Source: Parachlorella kessleri
Lineage: Eukaryota > Chlorophyta > Trebouxiophyceae > Chlorellales > Chlorellaceae
Direction of reading: 5' to 3'
DNA: 57,600 nucleotides
NCBI GenBank assembly: GCA_001598975.1
Contig: BBXU01002029.1
Location: 1 to 57,600, forward strand
A program made the translations under genes and the position numbers. Below, piece after piece: positions 38,437 to 47,600 of the stretch (positions are counted from its first letter, which is position 1; every line of letters starts with the position of its first letter). Below the pieces are notes generated by a model that saw only the letters and a program-made list of their open reading frames with translations, did no database searches and was not told where the DNA came from.

Positions 38437-38676
38437 GGGGACCTGTGCAGCCGCGTGGGCATGCGGGTGAAGCCAGCTGACCATGCCTGTGCCAGTCCAC
38501 AGCATCTCACAGCAATTCCTAAGGTAGGCGGGGCCCACATGGGGCTAGCACTGCCCCACCATGTACTCCACCATGCAGACAGGTGTGCTCCCGTGCTGCC
38601 ATGCCGGTGTCGACGTGTTTGGTCGGGAGCAAGCGACATGCCTACACGCTGTGCCCCCGTGGAGCTGCTGGGCTGC
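38437..38676 (+). repeat. Dispersed repeat family C, copy 1
   Basis: This stretch matches 42988-43225 in the same orientation with many small differences; shared blocks include GCCAGTCCACAGC / GCGAGTCCACAGC, TTGGTCGGGAGC and GGAGCTGCTGGG(C)GCAGTC. No coding potential is convincing in either copy. Its right part is interrupted by a family B element at 38681-38759. Confidence 0.65.
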
Positions 38677-38680
38677 AGTC

Positions 38681-38759
38681 TTTAGCATGGGTGGCAGGTA
38701 GCGCGAACAGGGAGTGAAAGCTCAGCTGGACTGACAGGGCTGGATGCAGAATGTGCCGG
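38681..38759 (+). mobile_element. Family B short element inserted into family C repeat
   Basis: A 79-base block (starting TTTAGCATGGGTGGCAGGTA) interrupts family C. It is flanked by AGTC on both sides (38677-38680 and 38760-38763), where the uninterrupted copy at 43213-43230 has a single AGTC. This looks like a 4-bp target-site duplication. No terminal inverted repeat is visible. Further copies are at 38911-38962, 40744-40815 and 57503-57570. Confidence 0.7.
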
Positions 38760-38910
38760 AGTCATTGCTGGTGGCGGCCATCAACGACCAACAAGGCGCA
38801 AGCCGCATTGACCATGGCTGGCACCCTGTGCCCACCACGTGGCCTTGTACGTTTGCACCGCCAGTCAGGACCCCGTATTGCCATGCACAAGTGTGGCCTC
38901 ACAGCTCATT

Positions 38911-38962
38911 GTAAGCATGGGTGGCAGGTAGTGCGAACAGGGTGTAAGAGTTGAGCTGGACG
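38911..38962 (+). repeat. Family B element, copy 2 (truncated)
   Basis: Starts GTAAGCATGGGTGGCAGG and matches copy 1 through AGAGTTGAGCTGGAC, then diverges. Confidence 0.65.
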
Positions 38963-39397
38963 TCCAGGACGGGATTGATCATTGTAGTCAATTTAAGCTC
39001 TCACAGACGTCAGAACGCAGAAGTGGCTGCTATTGGGGAGGCAAGCTGAACTACTCAACAGAAACTTGGCCAGGCACTGGGATAAAAGTGACAGCAGGGC
39101 CACATATACATTCGCCCGTGCCACATTTCCCGGCGGAAGTGGGGCACCTTTAGAGGCAATACGTCCAACACAGACAGTATCAATGCCTTTGTTTTCACAT
39201 GCATCCCATATGGCAAGTCATAACAATGGCAAGCAATGTGTCGAGCCAAGGAAACATAGTACATGACCAAACATATTGAAGGGTACAGCTCAGCTCAGCT
39301 ACAGGCGGCTTCCATCTACCTTCAGCTGCAGCCTTTGCGAAAACGACCGAGCACCACTCCTGGCTTCCCTGCCGCACTTTAGGTACAGGCAGGTCAT

Positions 39398-39827
39398 TGA
39401 GGACGGACCCTACTTAGTGCGTTTGGTAGAGGTGAATGGTCGCTACAGGAAGGTCACAGAGTGCCCCATTTTTCATATGGTAGCGGTGAGCCTGGCAAGC
39501 TTGTGAGTCCCACCCAGCGGCAGATGGATTTGCCCCTTCGGTAACTTCAGTTTCTCTTAGAGAGGTATGGCAGAAAGAGCAAGCTTGCCCTGCCGAGCCC
39601 AGCAGCAGCAATCTTGTCTGCTGGGTCTGCCGGGCGAACATGGGCAAAGCTTGCTCTTCCTGCCATAACTCTCAAAGAGAAAGTGGAGATACCGCAGGCG
39701 GAGATCCACTTGCCGCTGAGTGAGACTAACAAGCTTGCCGGCTCACCGGTACCCCATGGGAGGGGCACTTAGTGACCTGCCTGCAGCGACCAATCACCTA
39801 CACCAACCGCACAAAGGGTGCTCCGCC
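39398..39827. repeat. Long palindrome 1: about 205-base arms, tiny loop
   Basis: The left arm (about 39398-39605) reads on the plus strand the same sequence that the right arm (about 39619-39827) reads on the minus strand. Shared blocks include AGAGTGCCCC / AAGTGCCCC, GTGAGCCTGGCAAGCTTGT / GTGAGCCGGCAAGCTTGT, and TATGGCAGAAAGAGCAAGCTT / TATGGCAGGAAGAGCAAGCTT (20 of each shown as match). The right arm is in the native orientation of the neighbouring gene's last exon and the left arm is an inverted copy. Confidence 0.85.
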
Positions 39828-40152
39828 CAGCAGCTGACTCTCCAGCGTAGGGCCCAGCGACACTTCCACGGGCCCATTGGACACAGCCGCCAGTGGGCCA
39901 TGTCCCACGCTCCACCCAGGGCCAGTACACAGCTGCTCCAGCTGCGAGTCCGAGGGCTCGCCAAGTCAGCAAGCGCCATTTTTACGTTGGCCATCTGCAC
40001 AGAGTGTCAATCAGGGGCAACAGATTAGCACCCCACTGAGTTCACATACCCTAGTGCATTATCTCAAGGAGCCAACCCCCAAGTCCCGACATATGGTTGA
40101 CAAACCTGATCGCTATTGGCCTTGGTCAGAGTTTCACTGTACAAGGTGGAGA

Positions 40153-40355
40153 GGCCCATGACAGAAGCGACCTCATATTCAAGCAGCTGGGGTTCAAACG
40201 GGTGCCGGTCTTGCCATAGGGTGAAGCTGACTCGGAGGCATCCCATTGAGCACTCCATGGAAGTTCACTGGGGTGCCTCAGCTGCACCCGATGGCAAGAC
40301 CGGCACCCCCTTGAACCCCAGATGCTTGAATAAGACGTCGCTCCTGTCATGGGCC
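40153..40355. repeat. Long palindrome 2: 78-base arms, 47-base loop
   Basis: Left arm 40153-40230, right arm 40278-40355. By eye 8 of 78 positions differ between one arm and the reverse complement of the other. The right arm corresponds to the exon at 45274-45414 of the intact gene, and the left arm is its inverted copy. Transcription from either direction would give a long imperfect hairpin. Confidence 0.9.
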
Positions 40356-40743
40356 ACTCCATCTTGTTCCTTGGTGGCAGCTTCCCTCCTAACTTGCTCT
40401 CAATAGCGGGACCACGCTGCTATTCCTGCACACTCCGCTGCTTGTTGAGCGAGCACGTCAATCCCTAGCTGGCCTGCCACCTCGGGCGGGTCAATGTCAG
40501 CCATTCGTTTCCTGCCACTCGAAGGTGTCCCAAGGCCTCCACCTGCACATCGTCAAGCGCGTCCTGTCGTTTCTGAAGTGACCCTCAAGCGTGTACTACA
40601 TAGCACAAACTGTGCAGCAGGCGCAAGCTTGAACATCCCTTCTTGATACTGCTACCCTCATCACCTGTGCTCAAGCCATGCTTGCAAAAGACAGTTGCAC
40701 TTCTTGTTAAAGTCTCATGCAGCATTGCTGCCACGCTGGTCTT

Positions 40744-40815
40744 ATTAGCATGGGTGGCAGGTAGTGCGAACATGGAGTGAGAGATGAGCTGGACTGACAG
40801 GGCTGTATGCTGATG
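40744..40815 (+). repeat. Family B element, copy 3
   Basis: Starts ATTAGCATGGGTGGCAGG and matches copy 1 through GAGCTGGACTGACAGGGCTG. Confidence 0.65.
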
Positions 40816-42578
40816 CTGGTCAAATTGCTGTGACGCTGACCGCAAGCTGCAGAATGTCCTGCAAGATTCACCTGCTCCATGGTCCCCCTCCGTGATCACA
40901 CCTCCCAAGCCGTAGCCTGCCCGTAAACCGCAGGCTCAAGGTGCAGCACTGCAGGTTGATATGACTCCAAGGTCACGCGCTTGCTGATGCATCACCGTAC
41001 ATGCCGGTGGTGGTAGTATCTTCACCAGGAAAGGGGAAGGCCAAAGTCAGCCTGTGCCTCCCCTGTAGATGCCTTACTTCCAATGCAAAGAAGAGGGCAG
41101 TTGCCGCACGCAGTGTTACATCCACAACCAGCCAACAGCTCAAGTGACATAGAATCGAGGCCGCTGAATAGCAAAGCCCACCTCAGCGTGGCTAATGACA
41201 TGCAACTCCTGCAGGCAATGCCACATATAGTAAGCTTCGAAGCTGCCATCTCAACCTATCGAGAGTGAAAAATAGTTAAAGCAAGCCATCACCTTCCTCA
41301 AACAGTCACCTGCTGCAGCTCCCTCAGTTGCAGCCTACCAAGGCACTGTGTGAGCCCGTTTTGCATGAAGGAGGCAACACGGCACCCATGGTTCCTGCTT
41401 GCAACAGAGGAGGCAGGCCTTGTACCTCAGCAAGGAGCAAGTGTCTCCCACCCTCTTCTGCTGCCGCTGCTGCATGAGCCCTACGCATAAACGTTGACTG
41501 ATAGCAGCCAAAAGGGCCCAGCCCATTTGCTGTGGCTGATGAAGCTGCTGTTGATGGGCAAGCTTCTCCTGAGGCTGCTGTTGTTGGGCAAGCTGCTCTT
41601 AATGCTGCTGTCGCTGGGCAAGCTTCTCCTGAAGCTGTTGATGGGCACGCTGCTACTGCTCGTGCTGGGAAAGCTGCTGCTGTTGGGCCTCAGCCCGGGC
41701 TTGCCGTATATAGCTGCCCCACGGCATTCCCAAGGATTCCAGCCAACAGTCTTGACTTCCTCAGCTGCCACAATCGCAACTCCTGGAGTCCATACTGCGA
41801 CTGCGCTTCTCCTTTGGCCTGCAGCAAGACTTGCGGCTGTGGTGCCAGTATCACACTGAGGCACTGCAGCCAGAGGTGTACGCTACTGCTGTCCCACTAG
41901 CACTTGCGGCGGCAGCTGGAGCAGGACAGCCTGCGGATGGGCAGGTCTTGCAGCTGCGACTCCTAAGCAAATTCTGCAGTCTTAGGGTTCCTCCACTGCC
42001 GCAGCCCCAGCCATAGGGGACGAGTCGTCCACCCACTCCTCCATACCCAACAGTCGGATCACAGCTGCATCCGCTAGCGTAGGCTCCCCATGACTTCAGT
42101 ACCACCACATCCCAAACAGCATGCCCCAGCTGCTGGCGCACCTTCCACTAACAAGATCAGCCCGCGTGCTGGGAAAAGTGCCTTGATGCACATGATGCCT
42201 TGATATGCCGCTTTCACAAGCCTTGGACTGGTCCCTGACAGTCCTGGTCCCCGGAAGGTGGACCGGAGCCAATGCCTAGGCCGAGCATCCAAGGCTGGAG
42301 ACTGGCTGTTGAGAATGACACTGAGCAACGACACTACACAGTCTCCGTGATCGTGATCAGACCGTTCCGTTGTCAGACCGTGCCTTACACACTGAGTAAC
42401 TAGCCAACATGAAGTGCTCCAATGGCCGAGGACATGGGCGCTGTGAGAGCAAAACCCGGCACCTTCCTCACAGGGGACAAAACCCCAAACTCAGGACGTG
42501 TTCACATGTGAGAATTCTCTCTAATTATCCGGTCGCCAGCCTAAGACGCTAACGCAAATCCTGTGGCACTCCTCAGGT

Positions 42579-42719
42579 GGGAACGTCTGCAAAAAGTGCC
42601 TTTGGGGCAGTGCGCACATGGGAACGTGTGCAAAAAGCGCCTTGGGACAGTCCGCAGATGGGAACTTCTGCAAAAAGCGCCTTGGGACAGTCCGCAGATG
42701 GGAACGTCTGCAAAAGTGC
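42579..42719 (+). repeat. Minisatellite, 3.5 units of about 40 bases
   Basis: Units start at 42579, 42620, 42660 and 42700 with GGGAACGTCTGCAAAAAG or close variants and continue CGCCTTGGGACAGTCCGCAGAT. The last unit is partial and runs into the direct repeat at 42716. Confidence 0.85.
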
Positions 42720-42894
42720 TCATGGGAGAGTTGGCAGACGGGGCGCAGGCGCGGCTCTTAGTCGAGTGCATGTCATGCAAAGGCGGTGGGTAGCAAGCGA
42801 GGGGACAAGACTGGGGCATTCTGTCATCTCAAAACTCTGGCTGAAGGGCATGAGGGGGTTTGATCAGGTAGATGAGTTCAGCAGACCAGCACTC
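42716..42894 (+). repeat. Long direct repeat, left copy
   Basis: Matches 44005-44202 from GTGCTCATGGGAGAGTTGGC through AGTCGAGTGCATGTCA, GGGTAGCAAGCGAGGG and CTCTGGCTGAAGGGC to ACCAGCAC. The copies are about 1.29 kb apart and enclose 1.1 kb of family C sequence and unassigned DNA. They might be terminal repeats of a small non-autonomous retroelement or a simple segmental duplication; no primer-binding site or TG...CA ends are convincing. Confidence 0.7.
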
Positions 42895-42987
42895 AGGATG
42901 ATGGGCAGGCCTGGGCCAGATGCGGTGCAAGGTTGGGGTGCAGGGCGCCCAGACTGTGAGCCCTGAAGTGAGAGGCACAGACCTGGG

Positions 42988-43225
42988 CGCGGACCTGTGG
43001 GGCCCAGTGACGCGCGAGGCGCTGGCCGTGCCTGTGCGAGTCCACAGCGGCTCACAGGTTCCCACCAGCCCAAAGGAGGGGCCATTGGGCGGTGGCACGC
43101 CGGGTGCCCCACCATGCCAGAGGCAGCCAGGCGTGCCCCCACTGCTGTCAGCCTGCTTGGTCGGGAGCCAACACGGAGCAACCTGCTTCCGCAGTGTGCC
43201 CCACCGGAGCTGCTGGGCAGCAGTC
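42988..43225 (+). repeat. Dispersed repeat family C, copy 2 (uninterrupted)
   Basis: Counterpart of 38437-38676. It keeps the empty AGTC site used by the family B insertion in copy 1. The overlapping 269-codon open frame across it has no recognisable domain and is matched by equally long frames in other phases, so I do not call a gene. Confidence 0.65.
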
Positions 43226-44004
43226 ACTGCTGGTGGAGCCGATCAAGTACCGTCAACACCGGCCTCTATGCATCACTGCAGGCACCCTGCGCTCCTGGCT
43301 GTTCTGAAGTTTGTGCTGCCTGCATTGTGGAGTGCCCTTCGGCATGCTGCCTCACATGCAGGCCTGCTGGCTGGCCGGGCAGGAGGCGTGGCCCCGTGGC
43401 TCATATCAGCGCGCCTCAGCCGGCCTGGCGGCGGCAAGAGCACACCAGCACCATCCACTCTTGTTCCACATCAGTCTGAGCAGATGCGGGTGCGTCTGCT
43501 GGCTTGCAGCAGCAGGAGCACGAGCGACAGCAGCAACAGCGGCGGCGCCAGCGCAGCGTGGCGGCACCGGCAGCCCCATCCACCAGAGCGAACACGTCAG
43601 CATGCTTTGCAGGGCTGCCCCAAGGGCCCGCCTCGGCTTGGCTGCTACCACTGGTGCATGACGAGCGCATGCACGTCAACGCAGTGCCAGGGGTCTCCTC
43701 TGTACCTGCCTACCCAGGCTGGTTACTAGACCTGGCTGCGTCCTTCTGCCAAGGCCCGGCTGCCGTCCCGCACACACGGCATGGCCCTGATGCTTAAGGT
43801 CCTGCTGCAGACAGGTCCACGGTGGTTTGAGCGCCAGCACCCAAGTGGGCCGCCCCAGCCCTGTCCTTGCCTCGCTGCCCAGCCTGCGTGTATGTGCCTA
43901 TGCATGTGGTGCACCACCCAGGATAGCTGCAAGGTTGTGGCTCATGGGCCTGGGGCAGGTAGGCAGCGGGGCGTGCTTGGGCAATGGTGCCCAGCGTGAA
44001 GCAA
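43226..44004. other. Unassigned DNA between repeats
   Basis: GC-rich, with long open frames in several phases on both strands, as expected from base composition. I recognise no protein. Confidence 0.4.
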
Positions 44005-44202
44005 GTGCTCATGGGAGAGTTGGCAGACGGGGCGTGCAGGCGCGGCCTTAGTCGAGTGCATGTCAGGCAAAGGGCGGTGGGTAGCAAGCGAGGGAGGCGA
44101 TGGGGCTGGGGCTTTCTGTCAGTTCAGTTCCCAAACCTCTGGCTGAAGGGCCTGAGGAGGTTGCTGAGGTAGGTGAGGTGTAGTTCAGTGGACCACCAGC
44201 AC
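44005..44202 (+). repeat. Long direct repeat, right copy
   Basis: Right partner of 42716-42894, slightly longer through small insertions. Confidence 0.7.
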
Positions 44203-44671
44203 ACATCCCTTGGACAGTACTGCCCAACCATGTGGCCCTGAACATGTTGCACTGCCAGACGGACCTTCATTTTGCTGTAACAGAAGCTGTAACAGAAGTG
44301 TGAATTCTACCAGTCGTGTCAAGCTTGCAGGACGTCATAAAAAAACTCTTTCAAATTTGCGAGGCGTCAGATACTAGTCACTTCAAGCTTTCAGCTCGTC
44401 AGAACGAAGTCCAAAGGGGTTGCTATTGAGTAGGCAAGCGAAATTTTTAAAAAGATGCCTAGTGCATCTGCACTGCGGGCAGACCATGCATTCGTGAAGT
44501 CACTTGCCCAAGCATTTAGAGTGGCTGCAGGTAACCGCAGGGCCAGACACATGCCTCCCAACAGGATTGGGGCACCTCCCAGGGCCCAGTTATACAATTA
44601 ATCAGACAAAGTCAACTTAGTGGACAATCGAGCCAAGGACAAATACAACCTGAAACATCACCCTCGTAGGT

Positions 44672-47600
44672 TCAGCTACTTGTGGCTCCTATCTGCTCTT
44701 CTGCTGCAGCCTTGGAGAAGGTAACAGAGCACCACTGCTGCTTTCCCTGCAGTGAGCCAAACCTGCCGAGCCGGCAGACAAATGCTGCTGGGCTGGGCGG
44801 CGCAAGCTTGCTCAGTCTGCCATACCTCTCACAAAGAAACTGGAGGTACCGCAGGCGGAAGTCCACCTGCCGCTGAGTGAGGCTGACCAGTTGGCCAGGC
44901 TCCCCGTCCCCCCATGAAAAAAAGGGGCACTCAGAAACCTGCTTCAGGCGGCTATCCACCTCAATCAACCGCACGATGGGTGCTCCATCTTGCAGCTGAC
45001 TGTCGAGCATCGGGGCCAATGACAATTCTACGACCCGCTGTGCACAGCTACCAGTAGGCAATGTCCCCCGCTCAACCCCAAGACCGGTGCACAGCTGCGC
45101 CTGCTGCAACTCCGAGGGGTTCACCAGGTCAACAAGCGCTGCCTTGACGTAGTGCATCTGCACGAAATGTCACCAGATTAGCACCAGATAAGCACCCAAC
45201 TGAGTGCCATCCCATCAGGCATCCATCTCAGGAAGAACAACCCTCATGCTTCACGGGTGAATGGTCAACGGACCTGATCGCTGTTGGCCTTATTGGAGTT
45301 GATATAGATAGTCAGAGCTTCACCCGATGGCAAATTTGGCACACAAGTGAACCCCAGCTGCTGAAAAATGAGGTCATTCCTGCTGCCATGGCGCACTCCA
45401 GCGGGTACAGTGAACTGCAATCAGGACGACTGAGAGCATGCCACCACAAGCTCACCATGACCCTGCCATTATGTCGCCACAAAGAAAGCTTTACTTCATA
45501 TTCTACTGAGTGGGCTGAGGTTTAATACGTACTGTCAGTGATCAAGCACCCTTCCTGGTCGCACCTTTCTGTCAGGCTTGACCAAATCAGGCACCAGGAC
45601 AGGCAACTGTGCTATAACTGTAAGGACATCGATGGCAGCTGCCTGCAAGAGCAGTAATCCATATCCTTCTCAGTATGATTTGTACTGATGAGACTTGCTG
45701 CAGACCTGCCAAGGAGGGAGCAAAGCGAAGCAAATTGCGCAGTAAAGTACCTTGTTGGTATTGAATTGGTACAAGAAGCTGTGCTCCTTGGGCTTGCGAA
45801 CTGATTTTCTAGCAGTGAAGAGACCTTGTTGGCGCTGCTGCCCCTGCGTCTTCTGCTGCTTGGTGGGCGAGCATGTCGCCGCTGACTGGCCGGTCACCTC
45901 GTACATGTCAGCTTCCGCCCTCCGCTTCATTCCAGACGAAGGTGCCCTGACGCCTCTACCTAGTGCCACCTGCACAACAGCAGATTCGTCCTGTCATGTC
46001 CAAAGTGATCCTCAGGCGGGAAGCTTACAGCACAGCTGTGCAGCAGGGGATACGTGAACTCTGCCTTCACGACACTTGCCCTGGTGCACCCGCGCGTATG
46101 CTCCAGTCCCTCCTTGCTATGATATTAGCACTGCCGTCACGCTGGCTTTTTGGTAAGGCTGACTACAAGCCGCATCATATCGAGCAAGATTACCTGCTCC
46201 ATGCTCCAATCGTGCTGCATGCCATTTAGGCCATAGCCTAGCGACTGCTTGGAGCCAGGGACGCCTGTAGTCTCAGAGTGCAGCACGGCGGGCTGACAAC
46301 ACTCCGAGGCCACATTAGTCGGTGATGCATCACCATCGTTGCGGAAGGTGGCAGCACCTGCCCCAGCAAATGCAACGACCAAAATCAGCATGTTCATGCG
46401 CTGTAGATGCCTAACTTCAGCGCCAAGAAGGGTGCGAATGGCACATGCTGCGAACACAAACACATACAAGTCGAAGGCATACTGACTCGGAGTTGAGGTT
46501 GCCAAACAGCCAAAGCCCATCTCAGGGTTGCTAATAACATGTGGCACCTGCAGAGTAAGTGTCACACAGTGAGCATGCTGTCAGCTGTCAGAAGCACGAG
46601 AGGGAAGTAAACCCAGATCAAGCCATCACTCCCCCTGACCACTCACCTGCTGCAGCTCCCTCAGTTGCAGCCTACCAAGGCACTGTGTGAGCCCGCTTTG
46701 GGGTGAAGCAGGAAACACGGGCCCCACTGTTTCTGCTTGCCACACAGGAGGCAGGGCCTGTGCTTGAAGGCCAAGGAATTGGCACCGCTCTGCTGCCGCT
46801 GCTGCATGGATCCTATTCATAAACATTGAATGCGGGCAGCCAAAAGGGTCCCAGCTCACTTGATGCTGCTGCTGGGCAAACTACTGCTGCAGCTGCTGTT
46901 GCTGGGCATGTTGGAACTCGTGCTGGGAAAGCTGCTGCTGTTGATGGGCACGCTGCAACTGCTCGTGGGAAAGCTGCTGCTGTTGGGCTTCAGCCTGCCT
47001 CATACACCTGCCCCCATGGAAATCCCAAGGATTCCATCCAACGGTCTGGACTTGCTGTGCACCGCTACAATTGTGAGCCATTGTCCTTGGGAACATGGAT
47101 GGACTTAGATCAAATGGCAGCCCTGAGGTAGGAGTCATCGACCATGCCAGCTGTGACGGACTTTGCAGCACTGCCTGGCGGTACTGCTGTTGCAGGTCAG
47201 CCTGTCGGCACGCCTGCTGGGGTGCAACAGTGCTTGTTGACTCAGCACCTGAAAGGCCAGCACATGGCTGCAGCCCAGCTACACACTGCACCTGCGCTTC
47301 TCCAGTGCCCTGCATTAGGAACTGCGGCTGTGGTGCCAGTGTCGCTCGAGGTACTGCTGCGTGCCGCTGCTGTTCTGGCGACGGCTGCAGCAGGACAGCC
47401 ACTTGCCCATAAGGTGGTGCCAGTGCGTTTTGAAACTCCTGTGTGAAGTCTGCAGTCTGAGGGTCCACCACCAGAGCAGCACCAGCCATAGGCCTGCGCC
47501 AGCCGCCCGCTCCTCCAAACCCACAGTCTTCACATCACCCTGTATGTTCCCAGGTGGCTGCGGTGTCATCACATCCCAAGCAGCATGCCCCAGCTGCTGC

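Larger units (their letters stand above)
39320..42150 (-). pseudogene. Decayed paralogue of the 3' half of the kinase-like gene (44.7-47.7 kb)
   Basis: Exon-by-exon similarity to the neighbouring gene in the same order and orientation: the last exon (about 39606-39997, split by an inverted segment), the exon with the QLGF motif (about 40278-40360), the exon corresponding to VPHVISNPEMGF (near 41010-41220, full of stops), the Gln-rich exon (about 41310-41870) and the upstream exon with QLGHAVWDV (about 41990-42150). Similarity also continues into the 3' flank (about 39000 against 44390). Frameshifts, stop codons and internal inversions show it is no longer a normal gene. Within the Gln-run two codons are stops: TAG at 41653-41655 and TAA at 41599-41601, each one C-to-T change from CAG/CAA. 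Confidence 0.8.

Noticed and set aside
41481..41864. Ser-rich 127-codon protein on the minus strand
   Set aside because: It is a shifted frame of the pseudogene's Gln-run (CAG read as AGC), not a separate gene.
42920..43729. 269-codon open frame on the plus strand
   Set aside because: It spans a dispersed repeat, competes with long frames in other phases on both strands and shows no domain or conserved paralogue frame.
46881..46883. Use of TAG as a glutamine codon, as in some ulvophycean algae
   Set aside because: The coiled-coil gene and the Coq11-like gene end in TAG at the expected family or exon ends, so TAG is a stop in this genome.
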